Source of the DNA: Siphonodentalium dalli
Lineage: Eukaryota; Mollusca; Scaphopoda; Gadilida; Siphonodentaliidae
Length of the DNA: 64,000 bases
Reading direction: 5' to 3'
Assembly (NCBI GenBank): GCA_032622095.1
Contig: CP136065.1
Coordinates: forward strand, 118,525,195-118,589,194
Below are positions 34,326-45,037 of the stretch, piece after piece (position 1 is the stretch's first letter; each line of letters begins with the position of its first letter). The notes beneath the pieces were generated by a model. The model searched no databases, was not told where the DNA came from, and saw only the letters and a list, made by a program, of their open reading frames with translations. The position numbers and the translations under genes are program-made.

Positions 34326-35937
34326 TCACACATCGCAGTGATTAACAAACAGTAACACATATTAGTGTACACAACTCAATTAATTATAATCACCAAACAG
34401 ACCCAGGTCCCGTTAATTAACACTTAGGCACGACTCATGCCTTTGTGTTACCGCCAGCCGAGAACATGGCGGCGACGTTTCAAGTTCTCGGTATACGTAA
34501 AATAACTACATATATGTCATTTAAATGGTCAAATAAGGTACAATATCTACTTAAGAGTGATATATACACTATACTTGGACATTATTATGACTTATTTATT
34601 AATTTTGGACTTGTTCTCGGTTGTTCTCGGTTGTTCTCGGTAAATAGGAGGTCCGATTATGAGGGCTGCCTATGGCATATTAAAATGTAACTAGACATAG
34701 GTCTATTCCACAATGACTTTTTGTTTGAGAAAAACCCAACTTACAATTATAGTATGGGTGCAATATTACACCCGTCTTCTGAATTACGGGAGCAAAGAAA
34801 TGCTCTCGCTGTGTTTCCCTCGTGGGAAGGACTGATTAGTTAGACCCCATGTCAAGCTTCACAGAGACTCCTTCCGTACAAGTAATTAAAACAGCAGTGG
34901 CGTGATCAAAGGCAATTTGATTAACACTTTTAGGAGAATATTAAACTTCTTTTTGAACTTACGAATTGTGTTTATAAAACTGCCGCTTCTGCATATTAAT
35001 TTACCTGGAATATATTTCTGAAGGTTAAGGACACAAGGTTACAATGTCTTGTCCGACTGGATAAACCACGGGCATCGATTTACGATAAATCGTTTGCCGA
35101 ACGTACACTGATCTGCCATTAAGAGAAGAGAAAATACGGAAGCGGGATCGCGAGTGGTCAGTACATTCATATTTTCCGCATCGTTTACTGTGTCTTCTAT
35201 TGTGTCGATGTGGTAAAGCGCGTGGCATTCCGTATCTTCCAACCAGTGAAATTCAATTAAAATCATGCTTATAAACACATAGACGGAGCCTGTTTTGAGC
35301 AGCCAATCAGAACGTTTGTTTCATTTCATCTTAGGATAAGCTTATAGACATAGCGGAGCGAATCTGACACAGCACGATTTGCCGACTGAAAAGTCAATTT
35401 AAAACTATTTTCTCTCATGAATTTTAATGAACACATATGGATAAATTCTTAAGCAAATGTCACGTAAAAGATATCAAGACTGTTGTGAGTAGATGAGCGC
35501 ACGATGTGTTTCAACTATTTGTGAAGCTCAGTCAATACTAGGTTGGTCCAGTACAAATAAATTCGCAATGCGATAATTTGATGCACGCGTTGAACTGAGG
35601 AAATGGACTTAAATCGGCAATATCTGTGATTAAATACGACAGGTGTTTTTGGGCTGACTTTTGTACAGTGACACCCGCCTCCCCAAGCCCACCCACCCTG
35701 AGTTTATCACTTCTTATACGTTTTGCGAAGTTTGAGCCTTTGTGGTGTAAATCTTTAAAAATTAAATGCATCTTAGAAGTTAGAGTTATCTCTCACTTCA
35801 AAACATAAACATTGGGCGCTGTCGTATCTAATCCCATACTATGCCCTTAAAGTTAAATCACATTAAAAATTTAGCTCGATTTAGTTATGTGAGCTCAAAT
35901 GAGCTATTTAGCTCATTTGGCACCTGTGCCCGACCTG

Positions 35938-36302
35938 TTTTTTAGTGTTTGGTTTAATAACATTATATTTATAACAACAATCAGCAGACAACATTTCCCA
36001 GACCTGGCCAGAGCCTGAGTTCTACCCTAACCCTCGCTATCAAAATTAACGAACTGCCTCTACTAATATTATATCAAGTTGTAGATCTTACTTTGAGTCT
36101 GGTTCTACAAGTACCGTCTTCTGAGCCTAGATTGTGAACTGGTTCAATTTTATGTGGAAATTATTTGTTGGCACGAAGTTAGGGAAGTTAAAGTTAAACC
36201 GGTGTTCTCAGAAATAAGTTCCGTTCCAGTTCGAGGTATATGGAATCAGGGAGCAAAATGTGTTCTATAGAGTCGGGGAACGAGTACACGGGCAAGGTGG
36301 AC
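35938..36302. other. No recognised feature
   Basis: Short spacer between the 32.5-35.9-kb element and the next inverted repeat. I see no gene or RNA signature. Confidence 0.4.
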
Positions 36303-37127
36303 TTTCTTCCCTGGTGAAGATCCCCCGATGATTCCCGAGGCCATTCGGTATGTTTCGGAAATACACAATAATAAAAAAAATTGCCGCTGCAGTTTTGAAA
36401 TTGTTTTAACATTTCCTCGACACGTGTTTCACATTAAAGGAGATTGCACAGTACAATACATTAATAACTATAATGCTCAATCCGATCAACCATCACAGAG
36501 AAAACGGAGTAATAGAGACTGATAGTGATAGTGATTGAAATTGAAATTCGCAATGTGGGCGCTTCAAAACAACATTTATGAATGAACTGTGACGTCACAT
36601 GGAATCGCGTGCAAACATTCCAACGTATATTCATGCGCACTATAACAAAATATTTCCTAGTTTGTATCATTATTTGAATGCCCCCCCATGGTAGATAATA
36701 CGATAAAACATTTCAGAAAGTAACTACTATATATGTTGAGTATTTTAGTATATAAAAAACACAGGTGTTGGAGATTTTGTCCATACAAATTCAATTTTTG
36801 TTAGACATAAGTATGCGCGTGCCGTTGCAGGTTATGAGAATTTAGCAAATCGAGTTAATCGTGTGATACAAACAAACTTGCAGGTTGGGACAATTTACTC
36901 AAGAAAACTAATCCAATAATTTTGGCTTTAAAAAAAACCTCTTACATTATGTACAATGACATGGATTCGGTCACACGAATGGTAGATAACGTGTTATATG
37001 CACAGTGTGCTTGTACCAAGAATCTCCGTCGCAGTTTCGGTAGTGATCTTCGGGAATCTTCGGGGGATCTTCACACCGAGTGATGATCGGGAATCTTCGG
37101 GGGATCTTCACCAGGGAAGAAAGACCA
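36303..37127. repeat. Inverted-repeat element of about 0.8 kb
   Basis: 'tttcttccctggtgaagatc' plus 'ccccgatgattcccga' (36303-36338) is mirrored at about 37090-37125 with one difference. A second copy of the 'gggaatcttcgggggatctt' part lies at 37053-37072. The interior is AT-rich and contains no recognisable gene. It is probably a non-autonomous DNA transposon with a partly duplicated right arm. Target duplications were not resolved. Confidence 0.65.
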
Positions 37128-37374
37128 AAATGCAGTACACGGTGGAATTGCTAAAGGTGAAGGTAACTGAAGAATGACCTTCACCTGATACATGCGACAC
37201 GTTATTAACTCTTTCGCTGCCACCCGCCACGCATCCTGTAGATATATCCATGTATTTCAGGTATATATTGGTAATACATTATATCTCAAGCAGTTTATAA
37301 TATAATTAGTTGAAACTTCACATGTATATAGACATAGGTATACCCTGTCGAATGCCGCCGTGGACACGCCCACC

Positions 37375-37885
37375 AAGGTCACGTGACATTGGCGGCCATC
37401 TTGGATTACTGGCTATTTGCCGGTATATGTACAGTTTGTGTGGGTATGAATGGGACCATCCTACCCGGTCTGCGACCGGAAACTACACAACAAGCATGAA
37501 TGGGTGTGTTGTTTATTTACTAATGTTCAACCCAATTATACGATGTCCAACAGTAAGGTACACGGGAGTAACCTATATGAACCCACTTTGGACATAAAAT
37601 AGGTCATGTGACCTTGGCGTCCATCTTGGATTTATGCAAGTTGCCACCTATTTGTAGCAAAATGGGATACAATGGCGCACTTTGTTGAGTTCGTGCTTTT
37701 GTTGCTTGAATCAAGTACGTTAATCCAGATAAAGGTACATGCTTGAATATTCCCTGATAGGTACAATTCCAAATATAGATATATATATGCATACCCATAT
37801 GTATATATACCTGCAGGGGGACATATGCATGACCCTGCTCTGTCCCTTATAAGTCACGTGATCTTGACGGCCATCTTGAATTTCA
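37375..37885 (+). repeat. Three copies of a CACGTGAC + GGCGGCCATCTTG motif
   Basis: A block like 'ggtcacgtgac.ttggcggccatcttggatt' occurs at about 37377, 37604 and 37852, the later copies with a few substitutions. Each combines an E-box or near E-box (CACGTG) with a complement of AAGATGGC, the core of YY1-binding sites. The spacing is 227 and 248 bp. The shared order implies either a tandemly duplicated unit or functional constraint. No transcript is evident. Confidence 0.6.
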
Positions 37886-38056
37886 GGAAAATTCGGTTTT
37901 ACGATGATTTATGTGAATTATATGGGTCACGCGGGCGTACGTATGGTCAACTCACCAGCATAATTAATTTAGTTGCCTGTTATCACCACTGGAAAACGAT
38001 ACAATAGACAAGGGTTGTTCAAAACCAGTAAAGGTGTACATGTGTATTATAAATAA

Positions 38057-38530
38057 TAGGTATATAAGTATCTTATGCGCCGCAGGCGCCCCTCGATCAT
38101 TAGAGTATATAGGTTAGTTACCCACCCGCCACCCATATATTATCTTATGCGCCGCAGGCGCCCCTACTAGTATAGAGGTTACTGCCCACATAAATAATAG
38201 GTATAAGTATCGAGGGGCGCCTGCGGCGCATAAGATACTTATACCTAATATTTATGTGGCAGTAGCCTCTATAGGGGCGCCTGCGGCGCATAAGATACTA
38301 TGGATGGCGGGATGGGGAGGTCGGTGGGTAACTAACCTCTATACTCTAATGATCGAGGCGTCCCTCGATCATTAGAGTATAGAGGTTAGTTACCCACCGA
38401 CCTCCCCATCCCGCCATCCATAGTATCTTATGCGCCGCAGGCGCCCCTATAGAGGCTACTGCCACATAAATATTAGGTATAAGTATCTTATGCGCCGCAG
38501 GCGCCCCTCGATCATTAGAGTATAGAGGTA
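38057..38530. repeat. Palindrome built from CTTATGCGCCGCAGGCGCCCC blocks
   Basis: The block with CTTATGCGCCGCAGGCGCC occurs near 38073, 38143, 38428 and 38489 and inverted near 38217 and 38274. The arms 38196-38355 and 38363-38520 are almost perfect complements centred at about 38360 ('gatcgaggcgtccctcgatc'). The arms also contain 'gaggttagttacccaccgacc' and 'ggataagtatctta'-like segments. A perfect stem of about 160 bp would extrude as a cruciform or give a long hairpin RNA. Confidence 0.85.
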
Positions 38531-38851
38531 ATAACAATAACTTCTTCAGTCCTGAGTCTTTTGCGAGCAGCCATTTTCGACTGATAACCACGTGCTAACA
38601 ACAATGACGCAATATTCCGACTCCGATTGTACTCCCATAACGTCAGAAATAGCATGACCTAGAGGAAATTGTCGCTTTAAATTGTTCGCGCGCAACAGTA
38701 TTACAGATAAATACATTGTACACTGTCAAACATGCCGGAAAGAATAGAGTTATATCCCATACATTAGACTACATACCAAATTCGCAAAAATGCGCGATTG
38801 GCAGCGTCTTCGAAGTTCGCATTTATGCGCGTTTGGCAGTGAAAGAGTTAA

Positions 38852-39189
38852 AGGATGACATCGCGTTTATTTGATTTGTACATAATATCTAAATAATTTA
38901 AACTGGTGAATGAATGGGGGAATGGATTTTTGTGAGCGGGAAATTTATTTAAACTAGCTGCTGTAGTCCTGGGTTTTTCCAGATCAAATTTGGCTGTGAG
39001 ATAGCCCTGTCGTAGACTTGTGGATTTATTTTAAAAAGTAAACACATGACCTATGATTGTTCTTGCATTTTCGTGATCAACTGGTGTCAATCTAGCTGGG
39101 TAAACATCACTGGTATGGCTTGCAGGCTTCAATTCGGTGAATTTGGCCGAAACGTTAACACTGTCGCCTATGGGAAACCATTTAGTTCA
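38852..39189. other. No recognised feature
   Basis: Short spacer between the piggyBac-like element and the LINE remnant. No motif was recognised. Confidence 0.4.
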
Positions 39190-39360
39190 GTGATTCCATA
39201 TGAGCTTTGGGAAGGGAGGATCAAGGAGGACAAGAAGTCGAAATCTTCACTGAAGTATTTTAACACAGTCTACACTACAATGTTCAACATATTAATTTGG
39301 CAACAATAAAAGCAAGACTTCTGACTGGTAGGCCTACCTACACATTCCATGCATCTAGAA
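39190..39360 (+). pseudogene. C-terminal fragment of a non-LTR retrotransposon ORF2
   Basis: The residues ELWEGRIKEDKKSKSSLKYFN (about 39200-39265) and, in the next frame from about 39300, ATIKARLLTG correspond to the segment before the zinc cluster in the LINE at 541-2110. There the equivalents are LWKSLVD, KSSLRYLN and ASIKVRFLIG. The conserved tryptophan-bearing stretch between them is partly deleted and the frame changes once. Downstream the frame stays open to 39477, but the sequence no longer matches. It is a small dead LINE fragment. Confidence 0.5.
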
Positions 39361-39865
39361 AGGAGAGTTCGGTAGAGATCTGTGTGAAGATGGAGAAGAT
39401 ACAAGTCAAAGAAATAATAAATTACTCTGACTCAACTGAATCAGAGGTGCTGCGAACAAATAAACGCAGGGATTTATGAAGACAAAACAGGTTAAATTCA
39501 TTCTGAACTGTGACCTCTGGTGGCCAAAGGGTTAAATTCTGTTCCTACATGTACATGTATGCTAACGATAAGTCATTTATAACTCATGAAATCCACGACT
39601 TCCGTGACTTTAACCCAAAATTTCAAATTGCTTTACAATAATTGACATCCATTTATTTAATCACTTCAATATGCCACGGGTACGAAACTACTATCGTATA
39701 TGCACAACGTTAGTTTGTTGCTTTCTGGTGTTTGCGCAAACTTGATACACAAGGACTTAAAAAATTAATAAACTCGATGACAGTTTGTTGTCGTTCTTAT
39801 TAAATTTCACCCCGACTCAAATGATATATCCGACTTTCAATGATTACCACATGAGAATTAGTATA

Positions 39866-40191
39866 GCTGAAGGGGTCACTCTCACCAAAAAAAGTGCTGA
39901 AGGGTACACAGGATTTTCAAAATGTGCTGAAGGGTACACAGGGTTTGAAATGTCATTCTGAAGGACATTCAGTCTTAGTATCTGCCATGATTTCTGTTAG
40001 AGAATAATTGTTTATGTTGCAATGAATATTTATTTGTTCTGAAAACAAACTGCTAATGGGCGCCAGACTTTCATAAACACAATTTAACAATTGGTGTTCG
40101 TGCCGATCACAAATCCTGTGTACCCTTCAGCACATTTTCAAATCCGGTGTACCCTTCAGCATTTTTTTTTGGTGAGAGTGACCCCTTCAGC
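39866..40191. mobile_element. 326-bp MULE-type MITE with 9-bp TSD
   Basis: The inverted ends GCTGAAGGGGTCACTCTCACC (39866) and the complement ending at 40191 are perfect for about 20 bp. Just inside, 'gtgctgaagggtacacagg' occurs twice in the left arm and, inverted, twice in the right. The 9-bp duplication ATTATGTATA-like sequence ATTAGTATA is exact at 39857-39865 and 40192-40200. A 9-bp duplication is typical of Mutator-like elements. It has no coding capacity. Confidence 0.85.
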
Positions 40192-40200
40192 ATTAGTATA

Positions 40201-41911
40201 GCCAAACTTTTCCAGAGCCGAGTTTTGTCTAAATGAGTTAAAATTACACTAGTTACCACGTACAAACGAAATGTTCGATGCCATATATTTGATACTACCG
40301 TTAGGCCATCGCATAAAATATAGTTCTTAAGTTGAGCCGTGTTGAAGTTTAACCGCTAGATTCGTCCCCAAAATTATTTATAGCTAGGGCCTATAATTTT
40401 GCGAACAAACCATGATTTTCGGGAAACCTATATAGTGAGGCTATAGGCCTACATGAATTTTCGTGGTGTTCGCGTACTTAATGTATAAGGGCGACCTAAG
40501 AACAATCGAAGCTATAGAACTTAGGTCTGCGTTGGTGTGTTCACCTTGGAATTTCAAACTAAACCCAGCCACACCCACCCGGCCCCCATATTGAAGCAGA
40601 CAAAAATGTCCGTCCAAGTCCGAGAAATTCCATTTGCACATCCCGCCCCCACCCGGTTTGGAATTTTATAATTGGTACTCCTATCGATCCCACTATAATT
40701 GTCACTTCACTCCGCAAAATGGATCCAAGGTGGGAACTATTGATTGGTCCATACAACATGTGCCTATTGCATGGTCTAAAACATTTCACGCTATATAAAT
40801 CTTTGGGGGGGGGGGTAAATCAAAACTATTAGAAAACAAATTATACTCAAACTACTAACATTTGGTATGAAATTTCCAGCCAATTTTGTGTCAGTCATGA
40901 AATTTCTAAACTATTGAACATTCTGGCCAATATTGGGGTGGCTATGCGCCTTAAGAAACGTCTTAGCTACCGCCCTCACCAAATTAACATGAGTGAGCAT
41001 CCTTTATTATATATTTTACTACCCCAGCCTTCCAGGTAGTGACACATGGCACTTTTAATCTAAGATGGCCGCCAAAATGGCGTCCAAATTTAGGAAAATG
41101 GCGATTTTCCTACGTATTTCAGATACAAAATTACATATAGGGCCTATATCCCGATGACAATGGTGGAATATTGGCTACTTTCTAATTTTCTATGGAGACA
41201 TGTGGGCAAAGTATTTAACAGATGAGCGTCAGAGTGTGTCTCACAGAAATTAAAATTTCAGAAGCTCGTGGATTAAATAAAAGTGTCAATGACACTGTAG
41301 CTCAACTTGGAGGGGGTAATTTCATGTACTACAGTCAATGGAGCTTCCACTTATAGAGTATATACCAAAATGTTTAGGTTACGTTAATACGCATATCAAA
41401 TGAGGTGTCTTTTATGGTCATTCACTCTACCATATCAATATGTCATTCTAGGGCGGAATTCTTTCAAACCAGTTTTTAGCTTTGCGACTTCACCATGCAT
41501 GATTCGCATATTATTTTAATATGAATGTAATCATAAATATTTGCCAAATAAATCTTGATAATATCCGTTTCTTGCTTAATTGTCTTTTTTCAGTCACGTA
41601 AGTTGCCTATATATAGGCCTATGCTTTTTACGCAATTGCTCTTGGATTGTTTTTCGCCTATGACCACCAATATAACCTTGCACCGATATTGCCACCTCGA
41701 AGGACAAGTTAACGGGCATATATTCCTAAGTTTTCATTAAGTTTGATTCTATCAAATATTTAGGCTATCAAATTACATTGCAATATTATATAAAAAAAAG
41801 GGGCATTCTTGTCGAAAATGACCATTCCACAAATCACGTCCTTTGCATTATTCTTTTCCAGATGTTTCACATACGAAGCAAGTCTGCCATATGGCCTATA
41901 CTTATGTGATA
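40201..41911. other. Gene-free stretch with ATGGCCGCC-type motifs
   Basis: No gene is supported. 'aagatggccgccaaaatggcg' at about 41062 is a strong YY1-like site, similar to those in the 45-49-kb element, and may be a remnant of it. A G10 run lies near 40805. The rest is AT-rich. Confidence 0.4.
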
Positions 41912-42425
41912 TCTCATATATATTTTGAAGACATCTGTCTGTCTGTCTGTCTGTTTGTCTGTATGTTTGTCTGTCATTAATACAAATCTACGATTCTCGA
42001 CCGATCGGGACGAAACTTGGTACGTGTGTGTAGTTTGACCAGGCGGTGGTCGTTGTCGTATTGGCGAGCCCGTGCGACGCCCGTGCAGCGCATGCGCAGA
42101 CGAGATCTCGGAAACGGGTGGAGCTATTGACTTGAACTTTGCTATGTGAATGTATCTTGCCCCGGATACGAATTTTATCGGGTCGCCGAGTCCGTGCGAC
42201 GCCAGCTTCGCGCATGCGCAGACGAGATCTCGGAAACGGGTGGAGCTATCGACTTGAAATTTGGTATGTGAATGTATCTTGCCCCGGATACGAATTTTAT
42301 CGGGTCGCCGAGTCCGTGCGACGCGAGCTTCGCGCATGCGCAGACCAGATCTCGGAAACGGGTGGAGCTATCGACTTGAAATTTGGTTTTTGAATAGCCC
42401 GGACAACGTCGGGCTCATCGGCTAG
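41912..42425 (+). mobile_element. Helitron-like element, family 1, tandem copy 1
   Basis: It begins TCTCATATATATTTTGAAGAC after an A (41911), continues with a (TCTG)n/TTTG microsatellite and a conserved leader ('acgattctcgaccgatcggg'). Three tandem units of about 121 bp follow, each with CGCGCATGCGCA or a variant. It ends with the hairpin CCCGGACAACGTCGGG, 8 bases and CTAG. TC start, hairpin and CTAG end are Helitron hallmarks. There is no RepHel gene, so it is non-autonomous. The next copy follows without a spacer. Confidence 0.75.
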
Positions 42426-42805
42426 TCTCTTATATATTTTGATACAATCTGTCTGTTTGTCTGTCTGTCTGTCCTTTATACAAATCTACGATTCTCCACC
42501 GATCGGGACGAAACTTGGTACGTGTGTGTAGTTTGACCAGGCGGTGGTCGTTGTCGTATTGGCAAGCCCGTGCGACGCCCGTGCAGCGCATGCGCAGACG
42601 AGATATCGGAAACGGGTGGAGCTATCGACTTGAAATTTTCTATGTGATTGTATCTTGCGCCGGGTACAAATTTTATCGGGTCGCCGAGCCCGTGCGACGC
42701 CATGCAGCTTCGCGCATGCGCAGACCAGATCTCGGAAACGGGTGGAGCTATCGACTTGAAATTTGGTTTTTGAATAGCCCGGACAACGTCGGGCTCATCG
42801 GCTAG
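42426..42805 (+). mobile_element. Helitron-like element, family 1, tandem copy 2
   Basis: The copy starts TCTCTTATATATTTTG directly after the CTAG of the preceding copy and ends CTAG at 42802-42805. It has two core units and the same hairpin. Small differences from its neighbours ('cttgcgccgggtac', 'gccatgcagcttcg') show that it is not a recent identical duplicate. Confidence 0.75.
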
Positions 42806-43188
42806 TCTCCTATATATTTTGAAGCCTCTGTTTGTTTGTCTGTATGTTTGTCTGTATGTCATTTATACAAATCTACGATTCTCGACCGATCGGGACGAAA
42901 CTTGGTACGTGTGTGTAGTTTGGCCAGGCGGTCGAAGTTGGCGTATTGGCGAGCCCGTGCGGCGCCCGCTTCGCGCATGCGCAGACGAGATCTCGGAAAC
43001 GGGTGGAGCTATCGACTTGAACTTTGCTATGTGAATGTATCTTGCCCCGGATACGAATATTATCGGGTCGCCGAGCCCGTGCGACGCCAGCTTCGCGCAT
43101 GCGCAGACCAGATCTCGGAAACGGGTGGAGATATCGACTTGAAATTTTGTTTTTGAATAGCCCGGACAACGTCGGGCTCATCGGCTAG
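42806..43188 (+). mobile_element. Helitron-like element, family 1, tandem copy 3
   Basis: Starts TCTCCTATATATTTTG and ends CTAG at 43185-43188, followed by T (43189). With A at 41911, the three-copy block as a whole sits in an A^T target. Two core units are present. The leader has changed 'gaagttggcg' for 'cgttgtcg'. Confidence 0.75.
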
Positions 43189-43378
43189 TTTGATATATTC
43201 CGTGAATAATATATAGATATTTTGTCTATATATGATGGTGTGCGATCATTACTATTTCAGTGTTAGGTATGTACCATAAGACCCGATAAAACTATTGCTA
43301 TATAGAACACATTTCCAGAAGAAATATTCATTCCATATGTATTGTTGCATTTTGTTTTTCACCGAAATTGATAACTAT

Positions 43379-43402
43379 CGCCGCGGTGGCTCAGTCGGAA
43401 AT
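43379..43402 (+). other. tRNA-like A box, probable SINE head fragment
   Basis: 'gccgcggtggctcagtcgg' contains TGGCTCAGTCGG, a perfect fit to the RNA polymerase III A box of tRNA genes. The beginning resembles tRNA-derived SINE heads. No B box (GGTTCGANNCC) or acceptor stem follows within 80 bases, so it is not a functional tRNA gene but more likely a truncated SINE or tRNA pseudogene. Confidence 0.35.
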
Positions 43403-43750
43403 GTGCATAGTGAATCAGCTCGTCATAACTAATAAGCCATACAGGGACCAGTTAATATAAGAAAGGATTTGCATATGAACCACATAAAGGGAAGGGAACC
43501 TTATTTGTTTCTCTGTGCGAGTTTTCAACTGCTTACCAAGTTAAGTGGTTTCTATATCATTAGGCCTATATACACGTGCTGAGGTGTGATTTAACTTTTC
43601 ATCAATAGCCTAAAATATGACAGAATCTTCAAACAATATCTGAATTACTATTAAAGAATATATCCAACGAATAAACGCATTGATTTTGGGACATCAAGTT
43701 TAGAATAACATGTACGGAAACCTTCTTCAAGGATGCCATATATATAGCGT

Positions 43751-44173
43751 TCGTGACGGAATTACAACGTTGTGTAATTCCGTCACGTTCAAGAATGTAA
43801 TTCCGTCACGGCAATGCGACCGCAAGCACAAAGTGAGGACAAGGTAAATCATTATATGATGGGGCAAATTATATAGGTAGTCTGACCATATAAATCACCA
43901 GGTTGACAGTTTATTCTCTCGTCATCAGAGTTTGCAGATAATACGATCAATTTCGGGTAGTGGCATACAGAGGTCACTACTGTGTAATTCCGTCGCAGAT
44001 TTTCAACCCGCTCTATAAGTAGAACACACAATGCGATATGACAACTGTACATCGTGTTCAAAGAAGAGATGACAATAGTTCTAGTGTACAAACTACCTTG
44101 ACTAATCTCTGACAAAATGCAAGAAAATTAATGCTCAAACTTGCTTGACTCGATTTTTATGTAATTCCGTCAC
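43751..44173. repeat. Cluster of TAATTCCGTCACG motifs
   Basis: The motif is present at about 43773 and 43797, inverted at about 43755, and as variants or copies at about 43984 (GTCGCAG end) and 44160. The first two plus-strand copies and the inverted one lie within 60 bp. A matching cluster with G in place of A (TGATTCCGTCACG) lies at 57425-57840. No coding function is seen. Confidence 0.7.
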
Positions 44174-44175
44174 GA

Positions 44176-45037
44176 TGGATTTCATGAACTATAGGACATC
44201 CCAAGTTAGGCCTAGATATTCTAAAATCCACTATATTCACTATATACACGCCACACATTTCCCAAATAATCATTTCGTGTCAAAGAGAAGGGATTCTTAT
44301 CAATACTCAGTACCGTGCAAATGATATTTTTTGAGCACACTCTGGCAACATATATAAATGGAAACCTATCATGAGTGTGTTTTACATTTTCAACGAAGTT
44401 AGTTTTCCCAGTGGGGGTGAGCAAGTAGTGACAAGAGAAAAAGATAGAATATATACACGAGGAGTTGAGTATGGCAAAGGAGAGGATAAGGCCGTAAATA
44501 GCAATGAAGTACATATATAAAAAATATATAATGGGTTTGTTGAGTCGACCAAACAGCGTTTCGTCTTAAGTTTGCTAATCTTAGGGTGTGTTTTGAGCTG
44601 AGGGCTCTCTGTCATTGAAATGTATATGCAGCGGAATGATTATAGGAGTCATGTTTCCATTAGGGTATATATGACTCATACCAGACAATGCATCCACGCT
44701 GGTACAATGTTTTAAAAGGTCGTCGGTTATAAAAAGTCGTGCTGCATGTATTCATATATATGTGAGGAATAGAAATATCCATGTCGTGAACGGTTTCAGA
44801 AGGGGAACGTGGATCGATGAGGTGAGTCAGGAGTAGATGGGTGTGTGAAATTATATCATGCAATAGGAGTGTCTGCATAATTGAGAGCGCGTATCATATA
44901 CATATGCAACATAGTATTTACAAATCTCAGCAAGGGATACAATTATAAATATAATCAATTATATATAATTATTATATAATACATAATTAGTCACGGTGCC
45001 CGGTATCCACATTCAATTTGTCTATGATAATCCAAAA
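44176..45037. other. No recognised feature
   Basis: AT-rich sequence with short unconvincing frames on the minus strand. No repeat boundary or RNA gene was recognised. Confidence 0.4.

Larger units (their letters stand above)
32947..34655 (-). mobile_element. Mutator-like element (MULE) with broken transposase
   Basis: Inverted ends built from CCTATTTACCGAGAACAACC and repeats of CGAGAACAAC lie at 32952-33010 and 34611-34648. An exact 10-bp direct repeat, ATTATGAGGG, at 32937-32946 and 34656-34665 may be the target duplication, within the size usual for Mutator-like elements. However, the few outermost bases of the two ends match poorly. The minus strand between them encodes a transposase remnant. 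The CGAGAAC motif also recurs at 33184-33267 as a 42-bp direct duplication. Confidence 0.7.
32522..35937. mobile_element. 3.4-kb inverted-repeat element carrying a nested MULE
   Basis: The left end CAGGTTGGGCACAGGTGCC is mirrored at 35919-35937 with one mismatch. The arms continue through 'aaatgagctaaatagctcat' and 'ttagctcgattt' for about 85 bp with about two more differences. No convincing target duplication was found: the 8 bases on either side are GGCTTTGG and TTTTTTAG. The interior carries 'gggtgc...gcaccc' hairpin motifs near 32680-32725 and 34745-34775 and the Mutator-like element at 32947-34655. No transposase of its own was recognised. Confidence 0.7.
37205..38851. mobile_element. 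piggyBac-like non-autonomous element, 1.65 kb
   Basis: TTAA at 37205-37208 and 38848-38851 borders inverted ends CTCTTTCGCTGCCA and TGGCAGTGAAAGAG (one mismatch). The tips resemble those of the MITE at 23056-23270 (CCCTTTCAGTGCCA), so the two are related. The right subterminal part has two copies of 'ttcgca..atgcgcg..tggcag' (about 38781 and 38816). The interior carries three E-box/YY1-like motifs and a large palindromic GCGCC repeat. No transposase is present. Confidence 0.75.

Noticed and set aside
32522-35937. hAT assignment for the CAGGTTGGG...CCAACCTG-type element
   Set aside because: The tips look somewhat hAT-like, but the 8 bases on the two sides (GGCTTTGG and TTTTTTAG) do not match and no hAT protein is present. 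The family is left open.
43379-43460. Functional tRNA gene
   Set aside because: Only the A box is present. No B box, anticodon arm or acceptor pairing can be drawn within the required distance.
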